A DNA stretch of 64,000 bases from Diphasiastrum complanatum. Its lineage: Eukaryota > Streptophyta > Lycopodiopsida > Lycopodiales > Lycopodiaceae. The notes beneath the pieces were generated by a model. The model made no database searches. It had not been told where the DNA came from and saw only the letters and a program-made list of their open reading frames with translations. Shown one piece after another: positions 56,118 through 64,000 of the stretch. The position numbers and the translations under genes were made by a program. The DNA is taken from positions 38,246,585 through 38,310,584 of the forward strand of contig CM055102.1 of the NCBI GenBank assembly GCA_029204225.1. Direction: 5' to 3'. The first letter of the stretch is position 1, and the number at the start of each line of letters is the position of its first letter.

Positions 56118-56950
56118 ATGACCACTCCTCAGGGACCTGATCAACCCCCGGAGAGAGGCTTCGACGAACTTGAAACAGAAGCCTTGGCTTATCGTAAAGG
56201 GAAAGAACCCATGGAAATGGAAGAACAGGAACAATTTGCCGAAGAACTTGACGAACTGGTTACCAAGGAGCAGTTTCTCCAGTTTGTAACAGAAGTGGAT
56301 GAACTGAAGTTGGCATTAGCCAATTTCAAGTCCAGTGTGGATGACTCGTTCGCTGAACTCAAGAGCTTGATTTTGAGTTCCGCGAAAGGAAGCCTTCCCT
56401 CCACTTCTCAGTTATCCCCTTCTCCACTTCCATCAGTTTCGGGTGAGACTTTATGGGTGTTTTTAAAGATTTAAAGCCTCCTACTTTTAATGGGGAAGAG
56501 AAGGATAGAAATGCAGACATTCTACAAACCCTCCTCAGCAAATGGAAGAACATTCGTGCTCTTAAACAGACCCCTGACCATTTGCAAGCTATTAAGGCCA
56601 GTCTTTCCTTAGGGCCCATGGCCTATAAGTGGTGGTTAAATCTCCAGGAGACTGGGCAGACTCCCCGGTTATGGAAAGCTTTTGAAAAAGCTTTCCTAAG
56701 AGAATTTCTACCAGAAAATGAACTTGATAGAGCCTGGGAAGCCTGGGAAAGAACAGTAATGGATAAATCCCTCACTAAATATATCTCGCAGTATCGAGAA
56801 GCAATTTTAAAGATTAAAAATATGGATGATTATCAGAAAATCAGGGGATTTGTCCGTGGCCTCAAAGATGAATATAAAGTAGAGGTCCAGAGAAACTCGC
56901 CTACTACCCTTGAGCAAGCTCTCAGATATGCTCAAATCTATGATGATTAA
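56118..56950 (+). pseudogene. Chromovirus gag
   Basis: A first frame, 56118-56474, is acidic with a coiled coil ('EEQEQFAEELDELVTKEQFL'). After a shift, 56453-56950 encodes the capsid-like Retrotrans_gag domain ('LKPPTFNGEEKDRNADILQT', 'GPMAYKWWLNLQETGQ', 'FEKAFLREFLPENELDRAW', 'EAWERTVMDKSLTKYISQYR'). A TAA at 56948-56950 separates it from the zinc knuckle and pol, which lie in the same frame. The knuckle normally belongs to gag, so this TAA is most likely a nonsense mutation, or less likely a leaky stop. Confidence 0.65.
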
Positions 56951-58864
56951 GTGGGTAGGAAGAGGGCGAGACAGCAGCCACTTTCTGAGCAGCCTCCTCA
57001 GAAAGACTTTCAATTTAATAAGAAATTTTTAAAAAGAAAGAATCAAGATAAATTTAAAAGTGAAGCTCCTCATAAACGCCCTTCACTCATACAGCCCTTA
57101 AAACCAGATGATTTTGAGAAAGCCAAACAAGAACGTTTGTGCTTTGTGTGTATGGGCAAGGGACACACAGTCAGACAGTGTCCCAAGGGGCCTTTCACTA
57201 AAAAAGATAAGAAAGATAAAAAACAAGTTCATCTTGTTCAGACTGTATGTTTCCCCAGTGACTCGGCAACTGCCGAGATCAAAGTGTATCATGAAGATCA
57301 TGAACACTGTTGCCACCTGACCTCTGCAATGCTAGCGAGACCCTTCAGCTTTGGGCCGCATGACCTAGTACGTATGCATGGGAAAGTTGGTAACCAGTCA
57401 GTAAGAGTTATGGTTGATGATGGGGCAACCCATAATTTCATCAACTACACCCTGGTTAAAAAGCTTAAACTACCAGAAGTACCTAGTCAGCATAGGTACA
57501 TAGTTTCATTAGCTAAGGGTGAAGATAAAAAAATATGGGAAACTATGGTAAGTAAGTTAAATCTTGGTATTCAGGGGTACCAAGATCAAATAAACTTTCA
57601 GATAATGCACCTGGATCGAACAGACATTGTTCTCGGGAGAGATTGGCTCTACAGTTTAGGACCTTCCCTCCACATAAACTATCAGGAGAACACCCTTAGC
57701 TTTCAGCATAAAGGTCGAGAGATCCAGTTGCATGGGGAGCATGATGTTCCCAACAGTCCTATGGTCTGCAGTTCAGAGCTCTGTCAGCTAATCGGAGACG
57801 AAGACCATCAGGTATTCTTATGTGACTTTCAGTTTATTCCTGAAGTTTCTATTTCCAGTTCTATTCAGCAGAAAATCAGTAAATTAGAAACTTTATTGTC
57901 TAAATTTAAAGATGTTTTTCCTGAAGATTTGCCACATGGTTTACCACCTAGCAGAGAGGTAGATCATGTAATAAACCTAGTACCAGGTACAACACCTGTT
58001 TCTAAACCTCCGTATCGGGTCAGCCGAACAGAGGATGAAGAAATAACTAGGCAGTTAACAGATTATCTTGGGAAAGGCCAAATTCAGACCAGTAGTTTAC
58101 CATGGGCCTCACCAGTCCTATTGGTGAAAAAGAAAGAGGGGTCTATGCGTCTTTGCGTAGATTACAGAGCCCTCAATAAAGTCACAATTACGAATAAATA
58201 CCCTATGCCTCGGGCAGACGAGTTGTTTGACCAACTCGACGGGGCTAAGTTTTTCAGTAAAATAGACCTCAGATCGGGATATCATCAAGTCCATATAAAA
58301 TCGGAAGATGTCTCGAAAACAGCTTTTAGGACTCGTCACGGTCATTATGAGTTTAAGGTGATGCCATTTGGGCTCACAAATGCTCCAACTACCTTTATGA
58401 CCTTGATGAACAGTGTCCTCAGACCATACTTGGGTAAGTTTGTAGTCGTATTTTTAGATGACATCCTCGTCTACAACAAAACGAGGAAGGAGCATCTAAA
58501 ACACCTCAGAAAGGTGTTTCGACTGCTCAGAAAGCATAAGCTTTATGCTAAACAATCCAAGTGTGAATTCTTCGTTGAAGAAGTAGCATATTTGGGTCAC
58601 ATTATCTCTTCAGATGGGATTAAGATGGACCCAAATAAGGTTAAAGCCATACTCAGTTGGCTGAGACCTCAGAATATTTTGGAACTTCAGATCTTTCTTG
58701 GTTTGGCGGGATATTACAGACGATTTGTCAAGGAATATGCTCAAATAGCAGTTCCCATGACAAATCTTCTTAAGGGGAAGGGAAAGGAGTTCATTTGGGA
58801 GTCCGCACAGCAGGTGAGCTTGACATGTCTATCAGAGATAGACGTGGAAAATTCAATACAGTAG
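56951..58864 (+). pseudogene. Chromovirus zinc knuckle, protease and reverse transcriptase; RNase H deleted
   Basis: Open for 638 codons. Residues 60-85 hold a CCHC knuckle ('[14 protein letters not shown]'). The protease lies near 57410-57640 ('[12 protein letters not shown]', with DDG where D-S/T-G is usual, and 'DIVLGRDWL'). The RT lies at 57900-58660 ('[20 protein letters not shown]', '[14 protein letters not shown]', '[11 protein letters not shown]', catalytic '[10 protein letters not shown]', '[15 protein letters not shown]'). At about 58800 ('[10 protein letters not shown]') the sequence jumps to the extreme end of RNase H ('[11 protein letters not shown]', other frame), so nearly all of RNase H is missing and the frame shifts. 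The rest of the enzyme set is well preserved, implying a recent loss. Confidence 0.75.
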
Positions 58865-60222
58865 CAGATGCCCTTAGCAGAATGCCTATGATAAACGAGC
58901 TGAGTTTTACTCAGATTCGTAATGAGTTACTCGAGTCCTTGAGAGGGAAATGCCAGCATGATGCATTCTTCTCTACTATCTGGAACTCAGTCCAGAGCAG
59001 ACAGTTACAGACTCCAGAACCAGTTCCCGCGGCTGGTGCCAGTTCATCCAAGAATACGGCAGCTTCCGTTGAGGATGATGATGAGTCCGAGTATACGTCG
59101 TCAGATGACGTTGAGGATTCTGAGCCTATATTACCCAAGCAAACCCCAGTGGTTGAGGGTCAGTTGACTCAAGGATTCAAATGGAAACAATATTCCATTC
59201 AGGATGAGTACTTGCTCTATAGAGATAGAGTATGTGTCCCCAATTCAGAGGATTATAGGCAGCAGGTCCTATATGAATGTCATGACAATCCTAGTGCGGG
59301 ACACCCAGGCATACAGAAGACCTATGAGCTTCTTCGTAGGCAATTTTTCTGGCCCAGTATGAAAAAGGACGTCCACCAGTATGTAACCAGTTGCCAGAAA
59401 TGTCAAGTAAACAAATCAGAGCGTTTAAAGGCAGGAGGGTTGTTGCATCCCTTAGAAATACCAGCTGGTAAATGGGAGAGTATCTCCATGGATTTTATAG
59501 TAGGCCTGCCTAAAACCCAAAAGGGTAATGACGCTATATGGGTCACAGTTGACCGTCTGACCAAAATGGCTCATTTTATTCCGACCAAAACAACCGTTAG
59601 AGCTCCAGAGTTAGCAAGGTTGTTTGTAGACGGGCTATTTAAATTGTACGGTCTACCTTCCGGCATAGTCAGCGACCGGGACAGTAAGTTTACTGGAAAT
59701 TTTTGGAGGGTAGTATTCCATCATCTCCATACTAAACTTAATATGAGTACCACCGACCATCCACAGACGAACGGTCAAACAGAGAGGGTAAATCAGGTGC
59801 AGGAGGATATGTTTCGTGCATACGTCAGCAAGAAGCAGACTAATTGGGAGGAGTATCTCTCGATATTAGAGTTTGCTTACAACAGTACCAAACATTCAGC
59901 TACGGGATACAGCCCGTTTATGCTGATGTACGGTTTTCAGCCACGCTCACCCACAGCTGTAGGGTTTAAACAAGAAAAAGTTGAAGCAGCTAGAAACTTT
60001 TTAGAGGACCTAAACCAGATGATAGAACATGCTAAGTGTAGCATCAGGCAGTCCCAGGATCGAGCCAGGCTTTATGCAGATCCACACAGACGGGATGTGC
60101 AGTTCCCCACTGGTGAGAAAGTCTACTTGAGAGTCCCAGTCGACTCTAAAACCCTCAAATCAGGAGTGTGTGCTAAGTTGTCTCCAAGGTATTGTGGTCC
60201 CTTTACCATCAGTCACCTATGA
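58795..60222 (+). pseudogene. Chromovirus integrase
   Basis: Open for 475 codons. It starts in the RNase H remnant ('VADALSRM'), then an acidic insert ('EDDDESEYTSSDDVEDSEP'). Next comes the HHCC finger ('HDNPSAGHPGIQKTYELLRR', 'CQKCQVN'), then the catalytic core ('SMDFIVGLP', 'VTVDRLTKMAHFIPTKT', 'IVSDRDSKFTG', 'TTDHPQTNGQTERVNQ') with D, D and E present. The C-terminal domain follows ('HRRDVQFPTGEKVYLRVPVD'). The frame shifts near 60200, within 'SPRYCGPF'. It is integrase-competent by motif, but cut off from RT by the upstream deletion and from the chromodomain by the shift. Confidence 0.8.
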
Positions 60223-60529
60223 ACTAGAACTCCCACACAACAGTAAGGTTTTTCCAGTCTTTCATGTAAGTCAGTTACGAAAAGCCTTAACCAGATCAGA
60301 CAATCTGGTAGGGGACAATGTTCTAGTTCTCCCACTGGATCCTCAGCAACCTCCACATGAACCAGAGGAGATTCTTGATATTAGAGAGACGCAGACTCGT
60401 CATACTCTATACCGAGAATATCTGGTTAAGTGGAATGATCAGCCTGTTGAGAATGCCACTTGGGAAAGAGGCAGCGTCCTTCACAAGATTTTTCCAGACT
60501 TTGTCTTAGAGGACCAAGACGGTTCTTAA
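60200..60529 (+). pseudogene. Chromodomain of the chromovirus
   Basis: Within the 60170-60529 frame, from 'VTYELELPHNSKVFPVFHVS' on, it continues the integrase after a one-base shift. It ends in 'EEILDIRETQTRHTLYREYL' and 'VKWNDQPVENATWERG', a chromodomain, then a stop just before the purine tract. Confidence 0.75.
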
Positions 60530-60540
60530 GGGGGAGGGAG
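60527..60540 (+). promoter_or_regulatory. Polypurine tract of the chromovirus
   Basis: AAGGGGGAGGGAG directly before TGTTACGAAC, the likely start of the 3' LTR. Confidence 0.7.
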
Positions 60541-61215
60541 TGTTACGAACTCGTGACCAGTGCCGAACCCTAGAGAACACAGATAGGTCAGATACCACAG
60601 TTAGGGTCGTGTCCAGTGTACACGACCAACAGGGCAAGACAGTGTGAGTAGTGTGCCCCAGCACGGTCCATAGCCATGGCGGGCCTAACACAGTCGAGGG
60701 ACCCTGTCAACAGAACAGGGTCCCAAGTTGGGTCCCGACGTGCAGTCGGCCACGTCAGTGCCACATGGCCGACACTTGGCAGTTGCATGCTACCAGTCCT
60801 CACACTGGGCTAGGAGGGGATTACTCTATATCAGGGAGTAGGCAAGGTTGGGTGGATCAGTTAGTGTTTGCCCTACTGTGGTGTTAGGATCTATTACAAT
60901 CCCGGCGGCAGAATCAACTTGGCTCCTGACTAGGCCATGACTCGAGCTCCAGAGCTAGCTCATGACTTGTAACTACTTGGCTGGCTCACCACAGGTCGGA
61001 GGCTCAATCCTTGATTTCCTAACTCGCTCTGAGAGCTTTAGGGAGTGTCACCCCTTAGAGTCTTACAGGGTACCTTGGTGCACCTGAGTCAGCTTTACAA
61101 CATCAACACTCAGGTGAAAGAATGCTATAAAAGAGCATAGAACCCAAAGGGAGAGGACACAATGTGTTGTCCCCCCAATGTAGGCTCTAAACAACACTCA
61201 AGCAAAAGAAATAGG
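60541..61215 (+). repeat. 3' LTR of the chromovirus (right end uncertain)
   Basis: Starts TGTTACGAACTCGTG after the purine tract. A TATA box CTATAAAAGA lies at 61125-61134. The 5' LTR is absent: the element is cut off at about 56030, where it meets the minus-strand gypsy pol head to head. Without a partner the LTR end cannot be fixed. Confidence 0.6.
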
Positions 61216-62296
61216 GTAGTAATTTTAAGGAAGGTATGGCAGAACTGGACCGAAATAAAAATTTAAAAAGTATGTATTTTTTAACAAAGAATTACATCAA
61301 AAAGTGAACCTGTATCATTTAGCAAAACTGCTCTTTTTGGTGAACCATTATCTCCTTCAAATGATGAGACACTAGGAGCTGAGTCTGAGCAAGGCTGTGG
61401 CCCATATACTCGGATCATCAGCAAGCGGATGGTGGGCATATTTATCACCATCTGGTACAAAGAGAACTCTGTTGCCATGTGCATAGCTTGAAAGTTTCGT
61501 GAATTGGGACTAATGGACTACTATGGAAGTAAGTTGATTTATCTTGCCTTTGAACGATCTTTAAAATCCAGGTAAGCTTATAAAAGTAGTTCACATCAAA
61601 CTTGCTCCTTTGCAAGGATTCTCTGTGTCAAGATTTTCATGCCTGCTGGTTACTATCATCAGGTTTAAGATCCTTGGCTTAAATCTCCCACAATGACAAA
61701 CCAGGCACTCAGTAGGTGGTAAGATCAAGCAGGGAGATCAGTTCTCTATACAAATCAGTATTGTAGGAAGGATTGAGTATTGTTGGACGATCATAAATAT
61801 ACACTCTGTTTAAATACCTGTTTCGAGCTTTAATAACTGTCTTTTTAAATCTAAAAAAAAAAAACGTTCCGACCTAGTATGTTCCAGAACATATTGTACG
61901 GAGCCTACAGTACGTTCTGACCCAAAAGGGGAACAGGTTTCTAAGGCCTGAAGGAACAATACAACAAAATGTACGTCCAAATTTAGTCAATGCCCTGAAA
62001 TTAGTTGTATATGCTCTTTTGATTGTCAATAATACTAGCATATGAGGCATGATATAAGTGCATAGCTTTCTATTCTATATTTGTTTGAGATATCATTATA
62101 GGTCAAGTATTCTGTTTGGAGTGACTGATGTCATCAGTTTAGGTTGTCTCTGAAGTTGCCGGTGTTTGTTAGGTTGAGTGGTTCCTCTTTCCTAGATATA
62201 TGAAAATATATTGGTTTAAGTGAAAATTTGTGGCAAGATATTATGATGCATGGAAGATTTTTGTTGACAATGACCTTCATATCAATCCATTTGCAG
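61216..62296 (+). other. End of the giant intron
   Basis: AT-rich. At 61848-61960 an A tract is followed by GTTCC/GGAAC and GTACG/CGTAC words (CGTTCC, TGTTCCAGAACA), resembling the GC-motif ends of the hAT-like elements. The minus ORF at 61281-61484 is unsupported. Ends with TTTGCAG. Confidence 0.45.
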
Positions 62297-62383
62297 GCTC
62301 TGGCAGGAATTTTGAGACCTAGTCTTGGGCATGTAATTGTACGAGGACAGAAAAGCTTTGTTTTTCAAAACCCAGATCATCAG
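62297..62383 (+). CDS. ABCI10: ABCI10-like ABC ATPase, exon through the Q-loop
   Basis: Encodes 'ALAGILRPSLGHVIVRGQKS', then 'FVFQNPDHQ', continuing the exon that ends at 42565 without a frame change. 'FVFQNPDHQ' contains the Q-loop glutamine and is a hallmark of ABCI10/CbiO-type ATPases (QNPDxQ). The 3' border is probably CAG|GTGATC at 62383/62384, a weak donor. An alternative is a few more codons (V-I-I), but the next 20 codons do not match the family. The next exon (expected to carry the helical subdomain and signature motif) is not in the window. Confidence 0.8.
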
Positions 62384-64000
62384 GTGATCATTTGGGTTTG
62401 CAGGATTCTATTGCTTTGGCCAAGTTCATTCCTTTAGTCTCACTGGCCATGGTGTAATTTCTAATTCTGGAGAACCACTGTGCTCTATTTTGTAACTCAT
62501 CTGCTGGTATGTGGTCATTTTGGTCCAATTCTGCTGAGAGAAAGAACTTGCTTTTTGTTTGGGCAGCTTTTGAGAGAGTTTTGAATAATTTTGATGCCCT
62601 GTTTCATGGAATGATTTCGAAACTAGTCCATCTTGTCTGACTTCCATGAATATTGTCATGAGGGTTTTAAATATCATAACAAGCATACTTGCAGTCATTC
62701 CATTACTCTGACAAAAGCTCCAAGTTGAAGTTTTTGTTGGAAGCTGACCCTTACATATCATATATCAAGGCAGGTATCATGCTACGACAATCTATACAAG
62801 AAAACAAAAGCCAAAGTATTAGATGCGTAGGTTTCTTAGCTGTGCAGTCCAAAAATGTCTTTGGCTCCTTTCTGTTTAACTTGGACGCCATCTGATATGT
62901 GGGAACAATTAACATTCAAGAATGTTCCAATCATGACCTGAGTATCTTCTAAATGAGAAACTTGACGTCTACAGTGTCCTACATTAGTAAACTTTCCATC
63001 GAAACATGAACAATTAAATGATGCAAACCTCTTGATTAGAATCAAGTATAAATATTATGCATTTATTGTGGTAACGTTTCTTAATCTTCTCACTAGTTAG
63101 GGATAATACGTGGTGCAAGAGATTGAATTGCAGGGGACAATTGAGGCCAGGGTATTGATTGAATGGATGTATATCCTCAGTCATGGTGTAGGCCATAGAT
63201 TACCATTGCAGCTACCACTTGTAAAACTTAATGCATGTCAATGCATCGAAGTCTCTTTTTTGTGATTATGCCAGCATAATAATCCATAAGCTTAAGTGGT
63301 TTTTCGAGTAATACTTTTTAAAATGGCCAAAAATTGAGTATGTTCGTAAGTCAGTAGGCTTATGTTATAGTGAACATACAGTTTCGTAGGCTTACGCCAT
63401 AGAGAAAATTGCGAGTTAATATTCAAATGGCTTTATGTGAGCTTCTAGAACTAGTTGAATGTACCTATGGTCCAATACTCAATTACTGTGGCCATTAATG
63501 AAGCACTAACGCATGAAACAATAAAAAAGGTTATATCAGCCTGTATGCCCAGAACGCTCCCTTACGAACAGAAAAATTCACCAGATTAAAGTTTCTGCAA
63601 AAAGAAGAAAGAAAAAGATTCTCATGTGGGCCTCGCAGTTAGTAGTGCTGGCGGCTGATGGTCAATCCAGCGTGGCTGCATGTTGCCATGTGGAGGGCGC
63701 CAGCAGGGGTAGAAGGCAGGCAGGCACAGGCAGCTGCCTTGCTGGGTGCCTACTAGCCAGGCAGCGAGCTGCCTTGCTGGTAGGCAGCCAGGTGCCTCGT
63801 TGTTAGGCAGCCACCTAGCTGACCTGTTGAGTTGAAGGCAGCGCTGAGAAGAGGGGCGATGGGTGGTAGATTGCCACCCTAGGTTCACACTTCATCAATT
63901 GCAGATTTTTCCAAATTTCTTCTTGTGCCAGCCATGGACAATACCACGAAGAAGTTTCTTAGAAATTAAAGAAGCTTTTGAAGTGATTGTTTGTGTTACA
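62384..64000 (+). other. Following intron of the ABCI10-like gene; no exon found
   Basis: No segment in the three plus frames matches the rest of an ABC nucleotide-binding domain (signature, Walker B). AT-rich until about 63600. At 63690-63830 there is a GC-rich stretch of repeated AGGCAGC/GCCTTGC/AGGTGCC words. Confidence 0.45.
63690..63830. repeat. GC-rich degenerate repeat
   Basis: Words such as GGCAGGCAGGCAC, GCTGCCTTGCTGG (twice) and GGCAGCCA recur with partial inverted symmetry. Function unknown. Confidence 0.5.

Larger units (their letters stand above)
42566..62296 (+). other. Giant phase-0 intron (19,731 bp) of the ABCI10-like gene
   Basis: Donor GTCAGT at 42566 and acceptor TTTGCAG ending at 62296. 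The two flanking exons join without loss or gain of a codon in a conserved part of the ATPase (Walker A lysine region to the strand before the Q-loop). Most of the intron is LTR retroelement DNA in both orientations, some of it nested. 42566-43288 and 61250-62296 appear to be the remaining native intron sequence. Confidence 0.75.

Noticed and set aside
61281-61484. 67-codon minus-strand ORF
   Set aside because: Looks somewhat protein-like, but it opposes the ABC gene, has no recognisable family and no exon partners.
62384-64000. Further exon of the ABC gene
   Set aside because: No frame matches the signature or Walker B part of an ABC ATPase, so the next exon must lie beyond the window.
1-64000. 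tRNA, rRNA or snRNA genes
   Set aside because: No sequence with recognisable A/B boxes, cloverleaf or rRNA similarity was seen; GGTATCAGAGC hits are retroelement primer sites.

Overview
The window is nuclear DNA of a land plant with a large, transposon-filled genome. The evidence is Ty1/copia and Ty3/gypsy (including chromovirus) retrotransposons primed by initiator-Met tRNA, intron-bearing hAT transposons with BED and DUF659 domains, Arabidopsis-type TTTAGGG repeats, and two exons of a plastid-type ABC ATPase of the ABCI10 (NAP13) kind. The very long intron and the LINE type (RT motifs unlike the usual seed-plant L1/RTE) would fit a fern, lycophyte or gymnosperm better than a compact angiosperm genome. 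The sequence alone does not fix the species.

Layout. 1-4.7 kb: old gypsy pol debris and a minus-strand fusion of a LINE ORF1 coiled coil with a methyltransferase-like domain. 4.9-8.6 kb: a minus-strand copia-type element with 1-kb LTRs and a near-perfect 5-bp target duplication. 11.1-15.9 kb: a complete hAT element (8-bp target duplication) with a seven-exon transposase on the minus strand. 16.2-23.4 kb: a row of LINE pieces separated by CT microsatellites. 23.5-26.3 kb: a small LTR element with one 355-codon ORF and no pol. 26.5-31.7 kb: the 5' end of one hAT and most of a second hAT on the plus strand. 31.7-38.3 kb: three more LINE copies, two of which carry most of a reverse transcriptase. 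38.3-41.1 kb: no recognisable gene. 41.1-41.9 kb: a short hAT-like non-autonomous element.

The only recognisable host gene lies on the plus strand at 42.37-62.38 kb. One exon ends just after the Walker A lysine region and the next continues in frame through the Q-loop. The phase-0 intron between them is 19,731 bp and almost wholly filled by retroelements. These are a pol-less LTR element with a coiled-coil gag-like ORF (43.3-51.5 kb), itself split by a young minus-strand chromodomain element (46.7-50.8 kb); a gag fragment; a degenerate minus-strand gypsy pol; and a plus-strand chromovirus (56.1-61.2 kb) that has lost RNase H. The rest of the ABC gene lies beyond the right edge and its first exon was not identified.

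Three themes stand out. The LINE pieces are repeatedly bounded by CT/GA tracts and carry internal deletions. The hAT elements share one end architecture but each has its own GC-rich subterminal motif array. Two LTR elements encode only gag-like proteins, and a third lacks reverse transcriptase but keeps a chromodomain.
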